From assembly GCA_030530205.1 (NCBI GenBank), contig JAUMVK010000002.1, forward strand, positions 62,001 through 126,000: a stretch of 64,000 nt of DNA. The letters are read 5' to 3'. Each line of letters begins with the position of its first letter. Position 1 is the stretch's first letter. Below are positions 56,833 to 64,000 of this stretch, in pieces. Made by a program: the position numbers and the translations under genes. The notes below the pieces were generated by a model. The model worked only from the letters and a program-made list of their open reading frames with translations, was not told where the DNA came from and ran no database searches. The stretch is from RGIG3701 sp030530205 (GTDB lineage: Bacteria > Planctomycetota > Planctomycetia > Pirellulales > Thermoguttaceae).

Positions 56833-59790
56833 TCATTTTCTGATTACTGCCGCGTCGCTCTTTACGCCGTCAGACGTGACGGTGAGTTTTACGGGGCCGG
56901 CTCCCGTGCGGCTGCGCAGGACGACCATCGCTTTCCCGTAGAAGAGCGAGTGCTCCGCGTCCGTGATCGGCTCGTAGCCCATCGGGTTTCCGTTTCCGAT
57001 CCCGACCAGTTCTGCCGGGCCTTCCACCGAGACGCTAAATTTTCGCATCGAGTTCGGGCAAAGCGTCCCTTTCGTGTCCACGGCTTCCACCAGGATGTAC
57101 GCCAAATCATCGTCGCCGGCGAACTGGGTCTTTTCCGGGGTCAAACGCATCGCGGCGTCCGCTCCGGCAGTCTGAACCGTTGTACGGCCGATTTCTTTAC
57201 CGTCTTTGTACGCCACCGCCTCGATTTTGCCGGCTTCATACGGAACATTTTCCCAGCGGAGCCGGTATTTGTCGATCACGGCATAGTATGCCGGCGTTTT
57301 CTGCCCGTCGGACTCTTTATCCGTGAAACTCCACTCACGGATCGAAGCCCACGTTCCGGGTTTGAGACCGTCGAACACGACGCGGAAGTACCGGGCAGGC
57401 TGCGCGTTGGCCGCGTTCACTTCGACCTGGTCTCCATCCGATTTCGCAAATCGGTGCTCGTGGAGCTTCGTCCAGTTCTGACCATCCTGAGATGACTCGA
57501 CGCGGAAACTGTAATTTTCGGGCGACTGTTCCATCACGATCACTTGACGTTTGGCCGCCACAGGCTTCCCAAAATCGAGCTGGAGCCACTGATCCGGGCT
57601 TTCATTGGCGGCGCACCAGCGCGTTTCTGCATCTCCGTCAAGGGCTCCCGCGACAGGATTCACGTGGTCGGGGCGGTTTTCCTCAGAGCTGGCAGTCAAC
57701 TGGATCGAGTCGCTGAATTTCTTCGTTTCGTTTTCGAATTTGGGAATTTCTTTCAGCTTGGCGCGTTTCCCGAGCGATCTCCCGTTCAGGAAGAGTTCCA
57801 CCGAGTCGCCGTTTGTGTAAACGTAAACCGGGACTTCATCGCCGGCGTTCCAGTTCCAGTGCGGCAGAATGTGGACCGTCAGAGCGTCGGGGTTCCAGTA
57901 CGCCCGGTAAATGAAGTACCGGTCCTTGGGGATCCCGCAGAGGTCCACGATGCCGAAGTAGCTGGAGCGGGCCTCTTTATTGAACGGAGACGGCTCGCCG
58001 AGGTAGTCGAAACCGGTCCAGACGAATTCGCCCGCGACGTAGCGGTCCTTTTCCATCCGGTCAAACTCCACGTCCGGAATATCGCCCCACGGAACGGAGC
58101 ACCAGTCGTAGCCATCGACCTGGTGGTGGTTTTCGTCGTAAACTTTCTTTGAGGCCGGGTGGGGCAACTGGTAGAAACCACGCGTCGAGACCGCCGAGGC
58201 GCTTTCGGAATACACCATCGCCTTTTGCGGGTACGTCACGTGAGGCGTGCGGTACTGCGCGTTATAGTTCCAGCCGATCACGTCCAGCGCGTCGCGTGTA
58301 TGGTCCGAAGGGACACAAGTCCCGGAGACGCAGCACCCCAGCGCGACTTTGCGGGTCGGGTCGTACTTTTTGTAACAGTTTACGACGTGCGTGACGCGGC
58401 GAGGACCGTCCAGGTACGGGTTGGAGGAGCCTTTTCGGCCTTGCTCGACGTCGAAAATTTCGTTTCCGATCGACCAGACGCAGACGCTCGGGCGGTTCTG
58501 GTCGCGGTGGACGAACTGCCGGACCTGACGCTCGGTGAATTCGTCAAACGTGGTCTGGTCGAAAAGGTCCACCGTGGCGTCCCATTTATCGAAAAGCTCG
58601 TTCCAGACGATGAATCCCATTCGGTCGCAGGCGTCCATGAACGCGGCCGAGTTCGGATTGTGCGAGGTGCGGATCGCGTTCACGCCCATTTCCTTCATGA
58701 TGCGCAACTGACGCTCGATCGCGACGGGATGCGAGGCGGCGCCCAGGATCCCTTGGTCGTGATGAAGGTCCACGCCGTAAAGCTGGAGGCGCTTCCCGTT
58801 CAGGTGGAAACCGTCGTCGGCGGTCCACTCCACGGAACGGATCCCGAAGATCTGCTCGACTTGGTCGAACACGCGGGCGCAAGTCTGAGAAGCAGGAAGA
58901 TTCCGGTCGGGGCACTCGGCGTCAGTTTTCAGCGTGACTTTCAGCCGGTAGAGATTCGGAGCGACGGGCGACCAGAGCCGCGGATTCTTTACGTTGAGCG
59001 TCAACTCACCGCGCGTTCCGCCTTCCTGATCCAGCGGAGCGCTGATCAGGTTTGCGGCCAGTTCGCCCGAGGGGGTGAAAATTTCCACGTCGGCGTAAAG
59101 GGGCCGGCTCAGTTTTTGCTGATCGATCTCTGCCTGGACGCGAACGGTCACGTTGGCGGAATCGGCCGAAACTTCCGGGGTGAAAACGAAGACTCCGCCG
59201 TCGGGGATCCGGGCTTCCGCGGAAGTCTGGATGAGCGTCACTCCGCGGTAAATGCCCGCTCCGGGGTACCAACGTGACCCGTGGCGGCGCGCGTCGCAGC
59301 GGACGGCGATCTCGTTTTCCGCTCCGAATTTGAGGAACTTTGTGACGTCGATCTGGAAGGGGACGTAGCCGTAATCCCAGCCGCCGACGTACGTTCCGTT
59401 CACGTAAACCTCCGGGAAACACATCACGCCGTCGAAGTTCAGGATGAAGGCGCGATTGGCGTCGGCTTCGGTCGTTTTCAGGGTTTTGAAGTACCAGCCC
59501 ACGCTGCGCCAGGGGAGTTTGCCCTGACCGCCGTCCTGGCTTTTTTCGTCAAAAGGCCCCTCGATTGCCCAGTCGTGCGGGAGGCGGACCGGTTTGGACG
59601 CCTGGAGTTTTTCCGGGATCAGCGCGTCACCGACTTTCATTGAGTTTACAGGCTCGGAGCGTTCGGCTCCCGGTTCGACCAAGGCGAAGGTCCAGTCGTA
59701 GTTCCAGTTTTCAGTGATTCGTCCTTCAGCGGCCATTACAGATACGCAGAAGGTGAGGCAAAAAAGGAGGGAAAACGTTTTGTAAAACAT
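56833..59790 (-). CDS. GH2 beta-galactosidase-like enzyme with inserted discoidin module (copy 2)
   Basis: 985 aa; signal peptide MFYKTFSLLFCLTFCVSVMA (Sec type, unlike copy 1). Same domain order as copy 1: jelly roll (RLPHDWAIEGPFD; WYFKTLKTTEADANRAFIL), Ig-like domain, barrel with acid/base Glu444 (SIGNEIFD) and nucleophile Glu529 (YSESAS), DUF4982 (VYTNGDSVELFLNGRSLGKR), an F5/8-type insert (ASSEENRPDHVNPVAGALDG) and a final Ig-like domain. Clearly paralogous to copy 1 over the whole length. Secreted, acting on beta-galactosides or related sugars. It has its own consensus promoter and AAAGGA before ATG, so it can be regulated apart from copy 1. Confidence 0.9.
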   Translation of the reverse strand: MFYKTFSLLFCLTFCVSVMAAEGRITENWNYDWTFALVEPGAERSEPVNSMKVGDALIPEKLQASKPVRLPHDWAIEGPFDEKSQDGGQGKLPWRSVGWYFKTLKTTEADANRAFILNFDGVMCFPEVYVNGTYVGGWDYGYVPFQIDVTKFLKFGAENEIAVRCDARRHGSRWYPGAGIYRGVTLIQTSAEARIPDGGVFVFTPEVSADSANVTVRVQAEIDQQKLSRPLYADVEIFTPSGELAANLISAPLDQEGGTRGELTLNVKNPRLWSPVAPNLYRLKVTLKTDAECPDRNLPASQTCARVFDQVEQIFGIRSVEWTADDGFHLNGKRLQLYGVDLHHDQGILGAASHPVAIERQLRIMKEMGVNAIRTSHNPNSAAFMDACDRMGFIVWNELFDKWDATVDLFDQTTFDEFTERQVRQFVHRDQNRPSVCVWSIGNEIFDVEQGRKGSSNPYLDGPRRVTHVVNCYKKYDPTRKVALGCCVSGTCVPSDHTRDALDVIGWNYNAQYRTPHVTYPQKAMVYSESASAVSTRGFYQLPHPASKKVYDENHHQVDGYDWCSVPWGDIPDVEFDRMEKDRYVAGEFVWTGFDYLGEPSPFNKEARSSYFGIVDLCGIPKDRYFIYRAYWNPDALTVHILPHWNWNAGDEVPVYVYTNGDSVELFLNGRSLGKRAKLKEIPKFENETKKFSDSIQLTASSEENRPDHVNPVAGALDGDAETRWCAANESPDQWLQLDFGKPVAAKRQVIVMEQSPENYSFRVESSQDGQNWTKLHEHRFAKSDGDQVEVNAANAQPARYFRVVFDGLKPGTWASIREWSFTDKESDGQKTPAYYAVIDKYRLRWENVPYEAGKIEAVAYKDGKEIGRTTVQTAGADAAMRLTPEKTQFAGDDDLAYILVEAVDTKGTLCPNSMRKFSVSVEGPAELVGIGNGNPMGYEPITDAEHSLFYGKAMVVLRSRTGAGPVKLTVTSDGVKSDAAVIRK

Positions 59791-59826
59791 AAAAATCCTT
59801 TCATTAATGAGAGATTAATTAATTGT

Positions 59827-59854
59827 ATTATACGCAAGTTGGATTTTTTGTCAA
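59827..59854 (-). promoter_or_regulatory. Perfect-consensus sigma70 promoter of GH2 copy 2
   Basis: On the minus strand: TTGACA (59854-59849), a 16-bp spacer, TATAAT (59832-59827). A TTAATTAATT tract and a CATTAATG palindrome lie between it and ATG 59790 and could be operator sites. Confidence 0.85.
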
Positions 59855-59968
59855 GGGAAAGAAGGATAAATAGTTGAGGAATGTTGAACTATTTTCTCCT
59901 CAAAATATTTTCACTCCCCGGCCGGTGTTCTATGGAAATAAAAACTGAAAATTTTTTCTGATTTGGGC

Positions 59969-59997
59969 TTGAAAGAAAAGCCCGAAAGTGGTAAAAT
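59969..59997 (+). promoter_or_regulatory. Sigma70-type promoter of the DsbD gene
   Basis: TTGAAA (59969-59974), a 17-bp spacer, TAAAAT (59992-59997). The leader to ATG 60098 is about 95 nt. Confidence 0.7.
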
Positions 59998-60097
59998 GCA
60001 AAAGTAAAATGGAGGCGTTTCCCTTTTTTGTTTCCCGGGAAAAGAAGCCTTTGAGAAAATTTTGAACTTGAATCTTTTTCCAGAAAGTTCCTTCGCA

Positions 60098-62386
60098 ATG
60101 AATCAACGACTTATGCGTAACATTTTATTCGTGTTTTTTGTATCACTCGCGTTTTCAGGCCTGCAGGCTCAGGAAAATGTGGGAAAAGAGCGTTTTCACG
60201 CTTACAAAGAACTTTACCCGGAAAAAACTTCTGTGGCTCAGACTCCGGCGGCATTTCCACAGGTAAATGAGGGGCAGGGTACTCAGGCGTTTCCCGGGCT
60301 CGGTGTTCCCGGTTTTGGAGCCGCTTCAGAACCTTCCCTGAATGTTACTGCCCGCGTTGCGGTTTTCCCGGAAGGTGAAAAACCGGGTCATCTGGAAATT
60401 GCCGCGCAAGTTCCAAAAGGGTTCAAAATTTATGCGCTGACCCAGAAATCCGGTGGACCATTCCCAACGAAAATTCACCTTCCTGATGAGATCAAACTCG
60501 TGGGCGAAATCGTTCCGTCTCCTGCGGCGCACGTGGAAAAAGATCCGGATACCTGGGGTGATCTGGTCATTGAAAGTCACAAAGACCTCGTAAAATGGAC
60601 CGTTCCATTTGTTTGGACGAATCCGCAGAATCTTCCTGAACAAATCGCTGGAAACGTCGAGTCACAGATGTGCGACGCGAATACGTGTCTTCCTCCGAGA
60701 AAATTTCCCTTTACGGCTCCAGTGCCTGAAATCGTGCAGGAAAATTCTGTTGAAGAAAAGTCCGCTGATACGACTGAATCAGTTGAAACGCCGGTTGAAC
60801 CTTCCACGGAAGCTCCTGCAGCAGTGCCTGAAGTGCCTTCCACGGACATTCAGGTCGAGACTCCACTTGAGTCTTCCGAGGAAATTTCTAACCCGGCCCA
60901 AGGGCCTTTGCCTTCAGAACTTCCATCAGGAATTCAGGGACCGATTTCTGTAGAAACGGATCCGGAAATGGTATCTGTATTAGAGGAAACCTCCGAAGAA
61001 ACAGTTCCGCTGAAAGAAGCTGTTCAGGAAACTCCCTGGGATGAAATGGACGCTCAGGCGGATTACTCGCTCGCGATCATTCTTCTGATGGCGTACCTTG
61101 GCGGGTTGATATTGAACCTTATGCCATGTGTTTTACCGGTCATTGCGCCAAAACTTCATTCGTTCGTGCGTCAGGCTGGGGAAGCCCGCGGACGGATTTT
61201 CCTGCTGAACGTAAGTTACACTTTCGGCCTTTTGACCGTTCTGTGGCTCCTGGCAGCACTTTCCCGAATCGGGGATCTGCTTATGCTTCTGCGTGAGTAC
61301 GTTCCCGCCACCGAGCCGTATTTGCCGGAAATCGGGAACATGGGCTGGGGCCAGCAATTTACCTACCCGGGTTTCGTGATCTTCATGATCGCGCTCGTTT
61401 TCGTAATGGGGTTGAGTTTCCTTGGTGTCTGGGAGATTCCGATCCCGGGAATGGTCACGAGCGGGAAATTGGGGCAGATACAGCGTAAAGAAGGTTTCTT
61501 GGGTGCGTTCTGTATGGGAATTCTGACCACACTTTTGGCCACGCCGTGTGTGGGACCGTACCTTGGCCCGGTCTTTGGGTGGGTAATGACACAGCCGATT
61601 TGGACCGCGTTCCTCACGTTCACCGTGATCGGTCTGGGACTTGGTACGCCGTATCTCGTTATTGGGGCTTTCCCCGCCCTGATTCGTTTTCTGCCGAAAC
61701 CGGGCGAGTGGATGGAAACTCTCAAGGAGGTTATGGGTTTCTTCTTCCTTGGAACGGTCGTTTGGCTTTTCTTCTGCCTCCCAGCGCGGTTTTTTGTCCC
61801 GACGCTTGGTTTACTGACCGCTATGTGGTTCGGCTGCTGGCTCATCGGGAAAACCACCCTTTCCGGGGCGTCACGTGAGGCGCAACTCACCGCCTGGTGT
61901 GTGGGGATCATCGTTTCGGCCTTCACGGGGTTCGTTCTTTTCTCGCTTGACCTCGAGACGGAAATCGGTGCTCCTGCTGATGGTTCCGCAGTCCAGACGC
62001 AAGAGGTGGATGAGGACGAAATCCCATGGGAAAAATTTACGAATGAGAACGTTGAAGATGCGCTAAAACAGAATCGGGTCGTTTTCATTGATTTTACGGC
62101 CCGTTGGTGTGCAACGTGCCAGACGAATGGAAAATTCGCGATCAATACGCCCGAAGTAGCCCGTTTCATTCGCGAGAATAATATTCAGCCACTTCTGGCC
62201 GACTGGTCGGAACCGTCCGAGGAGATTGAATCGGCTCTGAAATCGCTGAACCGGAATTCCATTCCGCTGATCGTGATTTGGATCCCGGGTGAGGCGCAGC
62301 CGATTTTGATCGATGGACTCGTGACAAAAGGCAAAGTGCTTAAAGCCCTGGAATTCGCGTCCCGGCGTGTTTCGGGAAAAGAGTGA
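60098..62386 (+). CDS. dsbD: DsbD-type thiol:disulfide interchange protein
   Basis: 762 aa from ATG 60098 (MNQRLMRNILFVFFVSL, signal peptide ending near LQAQE); ATG 60062 would put a charged stretch before it. N-terminal periplasmic alpha-type domain (about 80-225: FKIYALTQKSGGPFPTKIHL; SQMCDANTCLPPRKFPF). A long Pro/Glu/Ser-rich acidic linker follows (about 225-325). The membrane core (about 328-640) carries the redox cysteines in NLMPCVLPVIAPK and LATPCVGPYLGP. The C-terminal thioredoxin domain has FIDFTARWCATCQTNGK (CATC). It moves electrons from cytoplasmic thioredoxin to the periplasm, for disulfide isomerisation and for reducing CxxCH apocytochromes. The latter fits the many c-type haem proteins in this window. 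Confidence 0.93.
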   Translation: MNQRLMRNILFVFFVSLAFSGLQAQENVGKERFHAYKELYPEKTSVAQTPAAFPQVNEGQGTQAFPGLGVPGFGAASEPSLNVTARVAVFPEGEKPGHLEIAAQVPKGFKIYALTQKSGGPFPTKIHLPDEIKLVGEIVPSPAAHVEKDPDTWGDLVIESHKDLVKWTVPFVWTNPQNLPEQIAGNVESQMCDANTCLPPRKFPFTAPVPEIVQENSVEEKSADTTESVETPVEPSTEAPAAVPEVPSTDIQVETPLESSEEISNPAQGPLPSELPSGIQGPISVETDPEMVSVLEETSEETVPLKEAVQETPWDEMDAQADYSLAIILLMAYLGGLILNLMPCVLPVIAPKLHSFVRQAGEARGRIFLLNVSYTFGLLTVLWLLAALSRIGDLLMLLREYVPATEPYLPEIGNMGWGQQFTYPGFVIFMIALVFVMGLSFLGVWEIPIPGMVTSGKLGQIQRKEGFLGAFCMGILTTLLATPCVGPYLGPVFGWVMTQPIWTAFLTFTVIGLGLGTPYLVIGAFPALIRFLPKPGEWMETLKEVMGFFFLGTVVWLFFCLPARFFVPTLGLLTAMWFGCWLIGKTTLSGASREAQLTAWCVGIIVSAFTGFVLFSLDLETEIGAPADGSAVQTQEVDEDEIPWEKFTNENVEDALKQNRVVFIDFTARWCATCQTNGKFAINTPEVARFIRENNIQPLLADWSEPSEEIESALKSLNRNSIPLIVIWIPGEAQPILIDGLVTKGKVLKALEFASRRVSGKE

Positions 62387-62398
62387 TTTTTCCTCTGC

Positions 62399-63457
62399 TT
62401 ACCTTTGGAAAATCGGCAGGTAGTTCGTCTCGGCCTGAATTGCGATCAAGGCCATAGCGGTTGCGCAATCCAGGCTGATGGTTGAGTTCCAGCTCCCGTC
62501 CGGCTTTTGGGTTTCCCTCAAACGCTTGACCAGAAGTGCGAACCAATGATTCCAAACCTCGGGTTGGGTATCGGTCAGACGGAAAGCCTGAACCGCGTAA
62601 TACTGCGCGTAAAACCAATAGCCGTCTTCATCGGGTGGCATAAGAGTGGAGTTCCTCAGGTAGATCATCGCGCGCTGAATTTCTGGAGAGTCGTATATTC
62701 CGGCAGAACAAAGCCCCGTAACAGCCGCGGCGGTGCGTGGGTACGCACTTGGGCCGGGGGTGAGGCGGTAACGGAAACCACCGTCAGAATTCTGGCACTT
62801 GAGCAGGTACTCTACGCCCCTTTGAACCGTCTCGGAAGGAACAGAAATCCCAGCGTTCCGGCACGCACGCAGAGCGTTCAGGAAACAGGCTGTAACCGAA
62901 ACATCCTCCTCGCCAGGCTGAAACGTGTAGCGCCAACCGCCATTAGGACCTTGGGCTTTTACGATTAGTTGGACTCCTCTTTCCAAAACAGTCCTCAAAC
63001 GCGAGTCATCCTGACTCATTCCCAGGCACTCGGCCAGAAACGTTACAGCGAAACCATGGGCGTACACGGTTCCTTGTTCCGAGGCCGCAGTTGATGCCAA
63101 AACGCCGTTTTTACGCTGGTTTTTCAGAATAAAATCGACACATTTCTGAACGGCCGCGGCGTCCGGTCCTTCCGTGGGTGTACTTCCAGAAGAAAGCAAA
63201 GCCATTCCCACAAGGGCCGTAATTGCGGAATCGTTCCGAAATGCGCCATCGCCTGGCATAATTCCTCTCGCAAGTTTCTCGCGGAAGTAGTTCAGGCCGC
63301 GTTCCACGCAGGCTTCCGGTTCATTTTGAGCGTAAAGATTTCCGACCAGAGCAAAGAGAAGAAAGATAAAAAGCAAAGCGGGAAGGAAAGAGTTTCCCCG
63401 GGAAAAGCCGGGGGCTTTCTGAAAACGATGGTCTGCAATTCCCGCACTTTGCTTCAT
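62399..63457 (-). CDS. Prenyltransferase/squalene-oxidase-repeat (alpha-toroid) protein
   Basis: 352 aa. N-terminal membrane or signal helix (about 24-42: FLPALLFIFLLFALVGNLY). Then alpha-alpha-toroid repeats of the terpene cyclase/prenyltransferase superfamily: VDFILKNQRKNGVLAST, VQLIVKAQGPNGGWRYTF, VEYLLKCQNSDGGFRYRL and LRETQKPDGSWNSTI near the end (QW-like motifs). The catalytic DxDD of squalene-hopene cyclases is not seen, so it is probably not a cyclase. Planctomycetes carry many such secreted toroid proteins of unknown role. It follows the S41 protease gene by 39 bp on the same strand and is likely in its operon. Confidence 0.85.
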   Translation of the reverse strand: MKQSAGIADHRFQKAPGFSRGNSFLPALLFIFLLFALVGNLYAQNEPEACVERGLNYFREKLARGIMPGDGAFRNDSAITALVGMALLSSGSTPTEGPDAAAVQKCVDFILKNQRKNGVLASTAASEQGTVYAHGFAVTFLAECLGMSQDDSRLRTVLERGVQLIVKAQGPNGGWRYTFQPGEEDVSVTACFLNALRACRNAGISVPSETVQRGVEYLLKCQNSDGGFRYRLTPGPSAYPRTAAAVTGLCSAGIYDSPEIQRAMIYLRNSTLMPPDEDGYWFYAQYYAVQAFRLTDTQPEVWNHWFALLVKRLRETQKPDGSWNSTISLDCATAMALIAIQAETNYLPIFQR

Positions 63458-63496
63458 GCCCGAACTTTTAACCTCGAAATTGGAAATCAGAGCAGT

Positions 63497-64000
63497 TTAT
63501 CGACCCCAGCCACGGCGACGGTTCGTGTTGGTTTCGCGATACGGAGCGGAACGTTCCCAAAGGATGTTCTTGGCGTTTGCTCCGGTTTTCAGGGCGGATT
63601 CAATGACTTCCAACCCGCGCCGCAACTGCTCGTCCTGATATTTAGCCGAATTTTTTGTTGGTTTTACATCATTGTGGGTTTTCAGAGTTCCGCGGCGGAG
63701 CCGATCCATGAGGAACGCCTCGTCTTCATCGCGGGAGGTCTGCACGAGGTTTTCGTCATCGGGTTTAACCCCCCATTCATCTCCTTCACCCGCGCCTTCG
63801 TTTCGGTGGATATTACGTCCGTTTGGACTATAGTACCCGGCCGTGGTGAGTTTCAAAGTGCTCGTTCCTCCTTCGAATGGCATAACGCTCTGAATGATTC
63901 CCTTACCGTAGGATCTTTCCCCCACAATCACCGCACGGTGATGATCCTGAAGGCACGCGGAAAAAACTTCGCTGGCACTGGCACTGAACGAATTCAGAAG
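63497..64000 (-). CDS. S41 C-terminal processing protease, 5' end outside the window
   Basis: Only the last 167 codons are present; the frame is open to the right edge. The first visible residues LLNSFSASASEVFSACLQDH contain the S41 nucleophile motif SASASE, and VIVGERSYGKGIIQSV has the catalytic Lys in GKG, as in CtpA/Prc tail-specific proteases. The tail (about the last 100 residues) is a planctomycete-type extension with RSAPYRETNTNRRRGWGR at the end, rich in Arg. A PDZ domain would lie outside the window. The enzyme is periplasmic and cleaves protein C-termini. It is the upstream gene of the toroid protein. Confidence 0.9.
   Translation of the reverse strand, partial: LLNSFSASASEVFSACLQDHHRAVIVGERSYGKGIIQSVMPFEGGTSTLKLTTAGYYSPNGRNIHRNEGAGEGDEWGVKPDDENLVQTSRDEDEAFLMDRLRRGTLKTHNDVKPTKNSAKYQDEQLRRGLEVIESALKTGANAKNILWERSAPYRETNTNRRRGWGR

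Overview
The window reads as chromosomal DNA of a planctomycete (Planctomycetota), probably one that lives on complex polysaccharides. The taxonomic evidence is the gene content: a DUF1559 prepilin-like protein with an H-X9-DG tail, two very large PEP-CTERM surface proteins, a TPR/PQQ-propeller protein, a prenyltransferase/squalene-oxidase-repeat protein and four hydrazine-synthase-alpha-related (HzsA-like) haem proteins. The polysaccharide inference rests on two GH2 enzymes, a GH29-GH95 double fucosidase, a discoidin-esterase and a beta-propeller hydrolase. No rRNA gene, transposase or CRISPR array is visible.

Layout. 1-7005 (minus): the 5' part of a secreted TPR/PQQ protein, then a 1312-aa PEP-CTERM protein. 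7355-13056 (plus): HzsA-like protein A translationally coupled to nnrD, then pheA behind a sigma70 promoter, a phenylalanine-rich leader peptide and a terminator. 13257-14270 (minus): a beta-propeller hydrolase. 14421-27337 (plus): HzsA-like B and C (a tandem duplication with N-terminal discoidin modules), an esterase with a related discoidin module, and the GH29-GH95-discoidin protein. 27868-28590: an exported acidic ankyrin protein. 28707-32887 (minus): HzsA-like D with three CxxCH motifs, and a zinc alcohol dehydrogenase. 33194-38404 (plus): a PEP-CTERM protein, a small lipoprotein and a DUF1559 protein. 38499-39629 (minus): a XylR/AraC-type regulator. 39871-43261 (plus): an ABC-F ATPase and a ferredoxin-tailed aldo-keto reductase. 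43328-48554 (minus): an ECF sigma/anti-sigma/periplasmic trio, leuC, an EcoRI-type adenine methylase and a DUF362 protein. 49191-49706 (plus): a UmuD-like S24 peptidase. 49834-55768 (minus): two tRNA-Cys genes, an alpha/beta hydrolase, and an operon of TatD, a hypothetical protein and GH2. 55889-56671 (plus): a soluble histidine kinase. 56833-59790 (minus): a second GH2. 60098-62386 (plus): DsbD. 62399-64000 (minus): a squalene-cyclase-like protein and the 3' part of an S41 protease.

How the parts fit. Almost all accessory proteins carry signal peptides and many carry discoidin-type modules, which suggests a cell-surface or periplasmic polysaccharide-processing apparatus. In three adjacent genes the same discoidin module is attached to two c-type-cytochrome beta-propeller proteins and to an esterase, so the haem proteins may act on or next to the glycans that the hydrolases attack. 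DsbD could supply reductant for their CxxCH motifs. Intergenic DNA is seeded with short palindromic repeat families; one such sequence appears to have become the coding linker of the fucosidase fusion. The other strong regulatory signal is a pheA attenuator whose leader peptide has six Phe codons among 24.
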